NCBI RefSeq assembly: GCF_019737615.1
Contig: NZ_JAHKKS010000008.1
Location: forward strand, 124,001 to 188,000
Length of the DNA stretch: 64,000 nucleotides
Reading direction: 5' to 3'
Source of the DNA: Sphingobium xanthum
Lineage (GTDB): Bacteria; Pseudomonadota; Alphaproteobacteria; Sphingomonadales; Sphingomonadaceae
Positions within the stretch are counted from its first letter, which is position 1; every line of letters begins with the position of its first letter. The notes beneath the pieces were generated by a model. It was given only the letters and a program-made list of their open reading frames with translations, ran no database searches and was not told the DNA's origin. The translations under genes were made by a program, and so were the position numbers. Below, one piece after another: positions 34,516 to 42,429 of this stretch.

Positions 34516-35325
34516 ATGCCCGAGCTTCCCGAAGTAGAGACCACCGTCGCCGGTCTGCGCACCGTGCTGGATGGCGCGCGCCTGACCCTCGTCGAGACCC
34601 GCCGCGCCGACATGCGCTTTCCCTTCCCGCCGGACCTGCGCCAGCGTCTTACGGGCGCCACCGTCACCGGCCTTGGCCGCCGCGCCAAATATGGGCTGGT
34701 CGAGACCGATCGCGGCGACACGATGATCTTCCATCTCGGCATGTCCGGCCGATGGCGCATCGATCCGGCCGAGATCGGCAAGCATGATCATCTCCTGGTC
34801 GAGACGGCGGGCCATCGGCTCGCGTTGCACGATCCGCGCCGTTTCGGCTTCGTCCATCTGGTCGAGAGCGCGGCGCTCTCCGGCTACAGGCATTTCGCTG
34901 GGCTCGGCCCGGAGCCGCTCGGCGATGAGCTGACCGTGGACTATCTGGCAAAGGCGCTCGAAAACCGCATTGCGCCAATCAAGGCCATGCTGCTCGATCA
35001 GCGCATCATCGCCGGCCTCGGCAACATCTATGTCTGCGAGGCGCTGAACATCGCCGGCGTCGCGCCGACGCGCGAGGCGGGGCGCATCTCGAAGGCGCGG
35101 CTGGTGAAGCTGGTCGAGGCGATCAGGGAAGTGCTCCGCGCCGCCATCGCCGCGGGCGGCTCTACCCTGCGCGATTATGCCCGGCCGGATGGCGAGCTCG
35201 GCTATTTCGCCAAGGACTGGCGCGTCTACGGGCGCGAGGGAGAGGTCTGCCCGTGCGGCGGGATCGTGCGGCGACGGGTCGATTCCGGCCGCTCGACCTT
35301 CTATTGTCCAAGCTGCCAGAAATAG
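34516..35325 (+). CDS. mutM: Formamidopyrimidine-DNA glycosylase
   Basis: A 269-residue bifunctional glycosylase/AP lyase removing 8-oxoguanine. The catalytic N terminus is MPELPEVE (P2, E3), with the conserved K in RRAKYGL, and GLGNIYVCEAL is the helix-two-turn-helix. The C-terminal zinc finger ends TFYCPSCQK; its first cysteine pair reads CPC (one residue between) rather than the usual two. It is preceded by a small membrane-protein gene and followed by the Pr6Pr gene. Confidence 0.93.
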   Translation: MPELPEVETTVAGLRTVLDGARLTLVETRRADMRFPFPPDLRQRLTGATVTGLGRRAKYGLVETDRGDTMIFHLGMSGRWRIDPAEIGKHDHLLVETAGHRLALHDPRRFGFVHLVESAALSGYRHFAGLGPEPLGDELTVDYLAKALENRIAPIKAMLLDQRIIAGLGNIYVCEALNIAGVAPTREAGRISKARLVKLVEAIREVLRAAIAAGGSTLRDYARPDGELGYFAKDWRVYGREGEVCPCGGIVRRRVDSGRSTFYCPSCQK

Positions 35326-35353
35326 CCGGCCGGACAAGACAGGAGTGCCGCTT

Positions 35354-35986
35354 ATGTCTCTCTCCCCGATCGCGCGCTGTGCGGCGGGACTGGTGGCGCT
35401 TGTCGGCATTGCCGGTCTCGCCTTCCAGTTCACCGTGTCGCTGGAGAAGAGCGGCACCGCCCCGGATGCGCTCTGGGCGATGCTGCGTTTCTTCACGATC
35501 ATCGGCAACGCACTGACGGCCCTGGTGCTGCTTTCTGCGGCGCTCGGCTTACGGCGGATCGCCACGCCCAGCCGCCTCGGCGGCGTCACGCTCGTCATGG
35601 GGCTGATCGGCGTCATATACACGACCCTGCTGCGCAACATCGAGCATCTGACCGGCAATGCCCAGATCGCCAATTATCTGCTGCATTATGCCGTGCCGCT
35701 GCTGATCGCCTTGTTCTGGCTCGTCTTCGTGCCGAGAGGCGGCCTTACCCGGCTCGATCCGTTGCGCTGGGCGATCCTGCCGCTGCTCTATCTGCCTTAT
35801 GCGATCGCCCGCGCCGATGCGGATGGCAAATATGCCTATCCGTTCATCAATGTCGCTCAGCTCGGCTGGGGGCAGGTCGCGTTCAACGTCGCGGTGATCG
35901 CGCTCGGCTTTCTCATCGTCGGCCTGCTGCTGGTCTGGTTCGACCGGAAAATGGCGCCAACAAACCACACCGTTCGCCCTGAGTAA
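35354..35986 (+). CDS. Pr6Pr family membrane protein
   Basis: A 210-residue integral membrane protein with about six helices, of the Pr6Pr family (related to the FAR-17a/AIG1 group). Telling parts are FFTIIGNALTALVLL, IYTTLLRNIEHLTG, NYLLHYAVPLL and KYAYPFINVAQLGW. The role is unknown. An AGGAG precedes the ATG at 35354. The stop codon and the last residues (VRPE) are contributed by the dispersed repeat that starts at 35971, so the repeat has set the C terminus. Confidence 0.85.
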   Translation: MSLSPIARCAAGLVALVGIAGLAFQFTVSLEKSGTAPDALWAMLRFFTIIGNALTALVLLSAALGLRRIATPSRLGGVTLVMGLIGVIYTTLLRNIEHLTGNAQIANYLLHYAVPLLIALFWLVFVPRGGLTRLDPLRWAILPLLYLPYAIARADADGKYAYPFINVAQLGWGQVAFNVAVIALGFLIVGLLLVWFDRKMAPTNHTVRPE

Positions 35987-36077
35987 GGGCTGAGCTTGTC
36001 GAAGCCCTGTATCGAAGGGCCGCGCTATCCTTCGATACGCCGCTTCGACTTCGCTCAGCAGCTACTCAGGACGAACG
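35971..36077. repeat. Dispersed inverted-repeat element, copy 2
   Basis: A 107-bp element with ends CGTTCGCCCTGAGTA and TACTCAGGACGAACG and internal pairing TGAGCTTGTCGAAG against CTTCGACTTCGCTCA. It shares termini with the 5433-5563 copy. It overlaps the end of the Pr6Pr gene and fills the space before the convergent GNAT gene. Confidence 0.75.
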
Positions 36078-36085
36078 AAGGAAGG

Positions 36086-36565
36086 TCAAAGCCGCAGCCC
36101 CATGAACACTGTGCCTTCGGGCGTCGGCGAATAATAGGGCGCGATCCGAACGAATCCCATGCGCTCGTAAAGCCCGATCGCCCCGTTCATGCTTTCCAGC
36201 GTATCGAGCCGCATCTCGGTATAACCTCGCTCCCGCGCCGCCTCCACGATCGCCTCGGCCAGCGCCTTGCCCAGACCCGTCCCGCGCGCCTGGGGCTTGA
36301 GGTACAGCCGCTTCATCTCGCAGACGCCCGGTTCGTCCAGTGCCCGCAGCCCCACGCAGCCGATCACTCCGCCGCCCACATCCCGCGCGATCAGCAGCGC
36401 ACCCTGCGGCGGCGCATATTTGCCCGGCAGCCCGGCCAGCTCCGCCTCGAAGTCCTGATAGCCAAGGTCGATCGGCAGCCAGGCCGCATAATCGGCGAAC
36501 AGGGCGGCGACGCTGCGCAGATCGTCGTCGGTCTGTGCAGCCTCGATCCGGTGCTTGGGTTTCAC
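36086..36565 (-). CDS. GNAT family N-acetyltransferase
   Basis: A 159-residue GNAT enzyme. The acetyl-CoA loop is LYLKPQARGTGLGKALAEAIVEAA near residues 90-113, preceded by CVGLRALDEPGVCEMKRL, and ESMNGAIGLYERMGF follows, a usual GNAT ending. GTG at 36565 is taken because it falls just after the aminopeptidase P stop and gives VKPKHRIEAAQ. The substrate is unknown. It is co-transcribed with the aminopeptidase gene. Confidence 0.82.
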   Translation of the reverse strand: MKPKHRIEAAQTDDDLRSVAALFADYAAWLPIDLGYQDFEAELAGLPGKYAPPQGALLIARDVGGGVIGCVGLRALDEPGVCEMKRLYLKPQARGTGLGKALAEAIVEAARERGYTEMRLDTLESMNGAIGLYERMGFVRIAPYYSPTPEGTVFMGLRL

Positions 36566-36569
36566 CCCG

Positions 36570-38348
36570 TCAGAGCGGCGCGCAGGCCGCTTCCAGCCAG
36601 GCCTTGGCCTCGCCGTCGAGCTGCGGGCCGACGATCTCCAGCGTCCTGGCGTGATAGGCATCGACCCAGTCGCGCTCGGCAGGCGAGAGCAGGCTCGTCT
36701 CGATGAGGTTGCGGTCGATCGGCGCATGGCTCAGCGTCTCGAAGCCGAGAAAGGCCTTGTCCTCACCCTCGCCGCGTTCGACCACCAGCACCAGATTCTC
36801 GATGCGGATGCCATAGGCGCCGGTCTTGTAATAGCCCGGCTCGTTGGAGAGGATCATGCCCGCCTGCAGCGGCTCGTCGCCGCCGCCGAAGGTCGCGATG
36901 CGCTGCGGCCCCTCATGCACCGAGAGGAAGCTGCCGACGCCATGGCCGGTGCCATGCGCATAATCGAGGCCCTCGGCCCAGAGGAACTGGCGCGCGAGAA
37001 TGTCGAGCTGCCCGCCGCGTGTGCCGACCGGGAATTGCGCGCAGGCGAGCGCGATATGGCCCTTCAGCACCAGCGTGAAGCGATGGCGCATCTCGTCGGT
37101 CGGCGTACCCATCGCCATGGTGCGGGTGATGTCGGTCGTACCGTCGCGATATTGCCCGCCCGAATCGACCAGCAGCAGCGTGCCCGTCTCGACCGGGCGG
37201 CAGGTCTCCTCGCTCGCCTTGTAATGCACCACCGCGCCATTCGGGCCGGAGCCCGCGATCGTGTCGAAGCTCAGGTCCACGAGCGCGCCGGTCTCCTCGC
37301 GGAATTTCTGCAGCCGGTCGGCCACACTGATCTCGGTCTGCCCGCCCTTGGGCCCTTCGATCGAGAGCCAGTGCAGGAACCGGGAGAGCGCCGCGCCGTC
37401 GCGGGCCTGCGCGCTCTTGTGGCCGGTGACTTCGGTGGCGTTCTTGATCGCCTTGGGCAGCACGGCCGGGTCGCGCAGCGGCTTGATCGTGGCGCCGGCC
37501 TTGTCCAGCGTCTCGAAGATCGCGGCGACGGCCCGCTCCGGGTCGACCGCGACGGTCTTGCCGGCGAGATCGCTGAGCGCCCCGGTGAACTCCGCCCGGT
37601 CGCGGATGGTGATCGCATTGCCGAGATGCGCGCGCACGCTCGCGTCCACCTTCTCGGGGTCGACGAACAGCTCCGCCTTCCCGTCGGCATGGAGCAGCGC
37701 ATAAGCCAGCGCCACCGGCGTGCGCGAGACGTCCGCGCCGCGGATGTTGAACGTCCAGGCGATCGAATCGAGCGCGGTCAGCACCGTCGCGTCGATCCCC
37801 TCGGCCCTCATCCAGTCGCCCATCTCGTCGCGCTTCTGCGCGCTGGTCTTGCCGGCGTGGCGCTCCTCATGCGGCACCAGCTTGGCCTTGCTCGGCTCCG
37901 GCCGGTCGTCCCACACGGCATCGACCGGATTGCTCTCGACCGGCACGAGAGTCGCGCCCTTCTTGCCGAGCGCGCGCGTCGCTTCCTCGACCCAGCGCTT
38001 GGTGTGCAGCCAGGGATCATAGCCGATGCGCGCGCCGCCCACGGCATGATCGCCCAGCCACGCGGCGACACTGGTCTGCGGCACGCCGACATAGTCCCAA
38101 TGCTTGCCGTCCACCTGATCGCGCACCTGCAGCGTGTAGCGCCCGTCGGTGAAGATCGCCGCTTCCTCCGGCAGCACGACCGCGCTGCCCGCCGATCCCA
38201 GAAACCCGGTCAGCCAGGCGAGGCGCTGCGCATAGGCGCCGACATATTCGGAGAGATGCTCGTCGGTGAGCGGAACGACGAAGCCGTCGAGCGACTGGCG
38301 CTTGAGCTGCGCGCGCAGGGCCTTGAGGCGATCTTCATGAGTGGACAT
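36570..38348 (-). CDS. Xaa-Pro aminopeptidase (peptidase M24B)
   Basis: A 592-residue aminopeptidase P, releasing N-terminal residues next to proline. Two creatinase-like N-terminal domains precede the pita-bread catalytic domain. Metal ligands lie in LLVDSGGQYRDGTTDITRT (two aspartates), GTGHGVGSFLSVHEGP (histidine) and ILSNEPGYYKTGAYGIRIENL (two glutamates). The length matches the large eukaryote-like cytosolic form. It is probably co-transcribed with the GNAT gene. Confidence 0.94.
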   Translation of the reverse strand: MSTHEDRLKALRAQLKRQSLDGFVVPLTDEHLSEYVGAYAQRLAWLTGFLGSAGSAVVLPEEAAIFTDGRYTLQVRDQVDGKHWDYVGVPQTSVAAWLGDHAVGGARIGYDPWLHTKRWVEEATRALGKKGATLVPVESNPVDAVWDDRPEPSKAKLVPHEERHAGKTSAQKRDEMGDWMRAEGIDATVLTALDSIAWTFNIRGADVSRTPVALAYALLHADGKAELFVDPEKVDASVRAHLGNAITIRDRAEFTGALSDLAGKTVAVDPERAVAAIFETLDKAGATIKPLRDPAVLPKAIKNATEVTGHKSAQARDGAALSRFLHWLSIEGPKGGQTEISVADRLQKFREETGALVDLSFDTIAGSGPNGAVVHYKASEETCRPVETGTLLLVDSGGQYRDGTTDITRTMAMGTPTDEMRHRFTLVLKGHIALACAQFPVGTRGGQLDILARQFLWAEGLDYAHGTGHGVGSFLSVHEGPQRIATFGGGDEPLQAGMILSNEPGYYKTGAYGIRIENLVLVVERGEGEDKAFLGFETLSHAPIDRNLIETSLLSPAERDWVDAYHARTLEIVGPQLDGEAKAWLEAACAPL

Positions 38349-38504
38349 ACAGGGTTCCTGGTCGGAAGAATGTTTTGGTTATCGCCAACATAAGCCTTTT
38401 GTCGCAGCACGCTAGCGCCGAGAGATTCAGCGCGGCATGATGGGGCGCTAACCTCGCGGTAAGAGAGCAGTTCTTAAGAATAGAAAAAACGAAGGATCGA
38501 TTTC

Positions 38505-38981
38505 GTGGTTGCCGTTTCGCCCCTGCCGCTCACGCACAGCTGGCCGCTTTACGAGGCCACATTGCGCCTTCCCCTCGGCAATCTGGTTGCCGCGCTGGAT
38601 GATGTGCAGCCGCCGCCATTCTATCCCGATCCCTTCGCGCAGATGGGCATCGGCATCTGGCAATGCGACCTCAAGGATAACAGCCTCAATTGGACGGCGC
38701 CGGTCTATGAATTGTTCGGCTTTCCCGAGGGCGAACCGATCGAGCGCCCGCTGGCAGCCTCGCTCTATCTGCCCGATTCGCGCATCGCGATGGAGGAACT
38801 GCGCGCCTATGCGATCCGTCACCGCCGTGGTTTCACGCTGGACGCGCAGATTCGCCGGCCCGATGGCGATGTCCGCTGGATGCGCCTCTCCGCCATTCCC
38901 GTGATCGAGGGTCGTCAGGTCGTCCGCCTGTGCGGCACCAAGCAGGACGTGACGCAAGAGTATGACGGCCCTGGCGCCTGA
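38505..38981 (+). CDS. PAS domain protein
   Basis: A 158-residue protein with one PAS domain in its C-terminal two-thirds: MGIGIWQCDLKDNSLNWTAPVYELFG, RGFTLDAQIRRPDGDVRWMRLSAIPV and GTKQDVT. No output domain is present, so it may be a stand-alone sensor or partner. It uses GTG at 38505 with a GAAGGA upstream. The gene is divergent from the aminopeptidase gene. Confidence 0.8.
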   Translation: MVAVSPLPLTHSWPLYEATLRLPLGNLVAALDDVQPPPFYPDPFAQMGIGIWQCDLKDNSLNWTAPVYELFGFPEGEPIERPLAASLYLPDSRIAMEELRAYAIRHRRGFTLDAQIRRPDGDVRWMRLSAIPVIEGRQVVRLCGTKQDVTQEYDGPGA

Positions 38982-39041
38982 ACGCCGCCCGACACGACTC
39001 GTCCCGAGGAACTCACCGCCGGTCGCTGCGTTTGTCCGGTG

Positions 39042-40988
39042 ATGCAGGCCGAAAACACGACAGAACTGCCTGCGCCGCCCGCGAGCGCGCGATGGCGCAA
39101 CCCGCGCCCCTGGCGGATCGTCGGCCTCGTCACCCTCGCGCTTCTGCTCCTGATCGTGCTGCTCGCGGCAACCTTCCCGGTCGGCTGGGCACGGGACCGG
39201 ATCGAACGGCGCATGTCGGACCGGATCGGCGCGCCCGTCACCATCGGCCGCCTCTCCCGAGAACCCGCCTTCTCCTTCACGCCGATCATCGTCGCGCATG
39301 ATCTGCGGATCGCGCAGCCCGGCTGGGCAGGGAAAGGCGATCTGCTCCGCGTCGCGCAATTGCGCCTGCGCGTGCCCGTCCTGCCGATCCTGCTCGGGCA
39401 CGGGCTCCGGCCGGACGGGATCGAGGCGCGCGGCCTCGCCGCCAATCTCGTGCGCGATGCACAGGGGCGCTCCAACTGGAGCAGCGATCGTCCGGCGCGC
39501 AGCGACACCGGTCGCGGCTTTTCGCAACTCCTCATCCCCGATGGCCGCTTCACCCTGCGCGACGAGAAACGGCATCTCTCGCTCGTTGGCGGCCTGCGCG
39601 CGGACGGTCGGGGTGTCGCGCTCGCCGGCAATGGCCGCTTCCACGATGCGCCGGCGCGCCTGACGCTCGCAGGCCCCGCCATCCTCGATCGCGATCGCAA
39701 GCAGCCTTATCCCTTCACCCTCGCCATCGCGTCGCCCCTGCTCGATCTGCGCGCCAGCGGCCGCATGATGGGTGCGCTCAACATCCGCGACATGACGCTC
39801 GACATGAATGCTCGCGCGCCCTCGCTCAAATATCTGGACGACATCATCCAGGCAGGCCTGTTCGGTACGCAGCCGATCGATCTGCGCGCCAGTGTCCGCC
39901 ATAGCGGGCGCGACTGGTTCGTCGATCGGCTGGCCGGCCGCATCGGCCGCTCGCCGCTCATCGGTCGCGCCGACATATTGAAGCGCGACGGCCGCACGAA
40001 GATCGACGCCACGATCGATTTCGCGGCTTTCGATTTCGACGATCTGGCGGATGCGCAAGGCAAGGCCGAGCAGGCCGCGCTGGAAGCCCGCATCGGCGAG
40101 CGCGTCCTTCCCAACACCCGCATCAATCTCTCGAAAGTCGGGCCGACCGATGGCCAGATCCGCTTCACCGCGCGCAAGCTCCTGTTCCGCACGCCCTCGG
40201 TCTTTCGTTCGCTCAAGGGAACCGTTCGGCTTGAAGGCAAGGTGCTGACGCTCGATACTATCGAGGCTGGCCTCACCAATGGCCGCATGACCGGGCGTCT
40301 CGTGGTGGACCATCGCCAGGGCGCCAGGCCCTTGCTGGATGTGGATCTGCGCTTCAGCGACGGACGGCTTGGGCCGTTGCTGAACGCGCAGGACAAGATC
40401 GACGCGCCCTACCGCGCGCGGCTCCGATTGCGTGGCCGGGGCGATACCATCCGCGAGGCGCTTGGCCACGCCGACGGGCGGATCGGCCTCGCCGCCGCCA
40501 ATGGCTATGTCGTCCGCCTCGCCGCCGCCGTGCTGGCGCAGGACATGGGCAAGACGATCGGCGCGGCGCTTGGCGACGGCGAGAGCCGGGTGCCGCTAGC
40601 CTGCGTCGTCGTCGGGTTCGAGGCGCGGCAAGGCCGGCTCACCGCAGCGCCCTTCCTGCTCGATACGTCCGTCGCGCGCAGCCGCGGCACCGGCACGATC
40701 GATCTCGCGAGCGAGCGCATCGCGTTGACCATCGGCGGCCAGTCGCGCAAGTCGAGCGGCCTCCCCATGATCGATCCGATCGTGATCGGCGGCACGCTCT
40801 CCGCGCCGCAGGTCCAGCTTTCCGGCCTCGGCAGCGGCAAACGGGATGCCGGGACGATCCTCGGCGCCGTCGCAAAGTCGATCGGTGGCGCGCTTGGCCT
40901 CAACGAGAAGAAAGGTCCTGCCGTCATCGGCACCGGCCCGATCGATTGCCCTGCGCTAAGCCGTCATGTGCTGGGCGAGGGCGGCTGA
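39042..40988 (+). CDS. AsmA family protein
   Basis: A protein of 648 residues anchored by one N-terminal transmembrane helix (about residues 26-46), with a large periplasmic AsmA domain and the AsmA_2 C terminus. AsmA-family proteins bridge the periplasm and are linked to lipid transport to the outer membrane. Recognisable parts are RIERRMSDRIGAPVTIGRL, PGWAGKGDLLRVAQLRLRV and GRMTGRLVVDHRQGARPLLDVDL. A GTG at 39039, one codon before, is equally possible as start. Confidence 0.85.
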   Translation: MQAENTTELPAPPASARWRNPRPWRIVGLVTLALLLLIVLLAATFPVGWARDRIERRMSDRIGAPVTIGRLSREPAFSFTPIIVAHDLRIAQPGWAGKGDLLRVAQLRLRVPVLPILLGHGLRPDGIEARGLAANLVRDAQGRSNWSSDRPARSDTGRGFSQLLIPDGRFTLRDEKRHLSLVGGLRADGRGVALAGNGRFHDAPARLTLAGPAILDRDRKQPYPFTLAIASPLLDLRASGRMMGALNIRDMTLDMNARAPSLKYLDDIIQAGLFGTQPIDLRASVRHSGRDWFVDRLAGRIGRSPLIGRADILKRDGRTKIDATIDFAAFDFDDLADAQGKAEQAALEARIGERVLPNTRINLSKVGPTDGQIRFTARKLLFRTPSVFRSLKGTVRLEGKVLTLDTIEAGLTNGRMTGRLVVDHRQGARPLLDVDLRFSDGRLGPLLNAQDKIDAPYRARLRLRGRGDTIREALGHADGRIGLAAANGYVVRLAAAVLAQDMGKTIGAALGDGESRVPLACVVVGFEARQGRLTAAPFLLDTSVARSRGTGTIDLASERIALTIGGQSRKSSGLPMIDPIVIGGTLSAPQVQLSGLGSGKRDAGTILGAVAKSIGGALGLNEKKGPAVIGTGPIDCPALSRHVLGEGG

Positions 40989-41006
40989 GGGTGCAGAGAT
41001 GATAGT

Positions 41007-41030
41007 GCCCTCTCCCTCCAGGGAGAAGGC
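41007..41030. repeat. Hairpin before element C
   Basis: GCCCTCTCCCT and AGGGAGAAGGC arms, imperfect by one base, ten bases before the TGTCCTAC of copy C. Similar in sequence to the hairpin at 32821-32844; it may also terminate the AsmA transcript. Confidence 0.55.
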
Positions 41031-41039
41031 CAAAAACGC

Positions 41040-41190
41040 TGTCCTACAGCCACCGACCCATGGCATGGCGACTAATCGATTCCCTCGATCAAAAAGCCGC
41101 CAAATGCACAAATCTCCCGCGCGAATAAGTGCCGACCCCGTAACCTTCGTAACCTTCGAAAGAAAGTTGCGCGGCTGTGATCCTATTTCA
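41040..41190 (+). repeat. Dispersed TGTCCTAC element, copy C (divergent)
   Basis: TGTCCTAC with ATGGCATGG at +20, as in the other copies, but no GCTCTTTGA. The far end carries a direct repeat GTAACCTTC GTAACCTTC, comparable with the GTGTGACCTTC GTGTGACCTT of copy B. It lies between two convergent genes. Confidence 0.5.
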
Positions 41191-41580
41191 CCCGGCGGCG
41201 CGGGCCTCGGCCAGCAACTCGGCCGAAAGCTCGCAGCCCATCGTCGGGCCGACGAACAGCATCAGTCCGCGTCCTGGCGCGATGCTGCGCACCAGCCACG
41301 CGCCATCCATGTCGAGCGCATAGCGCGCCCGGCCGCTGACTTCGCGGTCGATATGGCTGCTGTCATCGAACGCGACGATCATCGGCGTCCCGAAGCGGCG
41401 GCTCTGGAGGGTGAGCGGCGTCATCGCGTCGCCTTCGCTCTGCACGTCCGTCGTCGAGGGCACGCAAATCCGCGCCGTCATCAGTTCGGCCAGCACGTCC
41501 CGCTCGGATCCGATGCCGGCCATGGCATCGCGCACCAGCGCTTCGAGGCGGGTCAGTGGCACATAGTTGGTCTCGGTCAT
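41188..41580 (-). CDS. SseB-like protein
   Basis: A 130-residue protein resembling the N-terminal domain of SseB (enhanced serine sensitivity) proteins: VPLTRLEALVRDAMAG, DVLAELMTARICVPSTTD, RRFGTPMIVAFDD and RSIAPGRGLMLFVGPTMGCELSAE. It lacks the C-terminal SseB half. The molecular role is unknown. The start is placed at 41580 (MTETNYVPL); an upstream in-frame extension to 41700 looks non-coding. Confidence 0.65.
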   Translation of the reverse strand: MTETNYVPLTRLEALVRDAMAGIGSERDVLAELMTARICVPSTTDVQSEGDAMTPLTLQSRRFGTPMIVAFDDSSHIDREVSGRARYALDMDGAWLVRSIAPGRGLMLFVGPTMGCELSAELLAEARAAG

Positions 41581-41795
41581 CGCCGTCTTTTCGCGCGCTG
41601 CGTTCGAAAGCGCAATGTTTGGCAATCGCCAGTCGGTCCTGCGCCCATGCCGCTTCGCCGGTCTATCCGCGCCGGCTTGTGCGCTTCCGGGAAACTTCAT
41701 AAGATACGAAATATACAGGAAAATGCGGCCTCGATCGGGATCTGGCCGTTTTTGCGCAGAGACGGATGCGAGGGATCGAACGGGAGGAGTGGGAC

Positions 41796-42362
41796 ATGAA
41801 GGGGGACATTCTCGGCTATAGCGATGTCGATGGCGGCGCGATCACCGGGGAGGACGGCGCACGCTATCGGTTCGGCAAATCCGACTGGCGCGGCGCGGAC
41901 TCGCCCGTCGCCGGTGGCCGTGTCGATTTCGACATAGCGGACGGGCGCGCGATCGACATCTATCCGCTCGCCGGGACGGGGCAGCCGACGGCGAGCCCGG
42001 CCGTGACTCCCGCGCCAGCGCCCGCCGCGCCTGCCGCGGCAGCGCCCGCTTCCGCGACGCCGCTGTGGCGGACGCCCTTGTTCGGCCTCGGCGTGACGGC
42101 GGTCATCCTGATCTATGTGTTCCTAATTCCGCCGAGCCTGTTCCATCCGATGGGGGGAAACTTAAAGCCGCTGTTGCTGATCGGCCTGTCGATCGCGGCC
42201 ATAGTCTGGCGCAACAAGCGCAGCTTTGATCGGACCAACCAATATGGCGTCGAGTCCTTCCGGGGCTTCGGCCACGTCGTCGGGTCGGGCGCGATCGATC
42301 TGGTAGCGGGTCTCGGGGCCATCGTGGGCCTGATCGTCGGCGGTTTCGCGCTCATCCTTTGA
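41796..42362 (+). CDS. Membrane protein with N-terminal soluble domain, unknown
   Basis: A 188-residue protein: a small soluble domain (residues 1-55, GDILGYSDVDGGAITGEDGARYRF), an alanine-proline-rich linker, then three hydrophobic helices (about 95-115, 127-140 and 163-188). The soluble start resembles a short cold-shock-like or OB-type beta domain that occurs before membrane tails in some bacterial proteins; that is only an impression. GGGAGGAG precedes the ATG. Confidence 0.7.
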   Translation: MKGDILGYSDVDGGAITGEDGARYRFGKSDWRGADSPVAGGRVDFDIADGRAIDIYPLAGTGQPTASPAVTPAPAPAAPAAAAPASATPLWRTPLFGLGVTAVILIYVFLIPPSLFHPMGGNLKPLLLIGLSIAAIVWRNKRSFDRTNQYGVESFRGFGHVVGSGAIDLVAGLGAIVGLIVGGFALIL

Positions 42363-42429
42363 GCCGGGGCAATTGGTTGCAGCGCGCAACGCCATTGAGC
42401 CGCCGCGCCGCTGCGCCTATCTCCCGTCG

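Noticed and set aside
36555-40469. Long frames antisense to aminopeptidase P (plus) and AsmA (minus)
   Set aside because: The sense genes have clear domains and catalytic residues; the antisense products have none.
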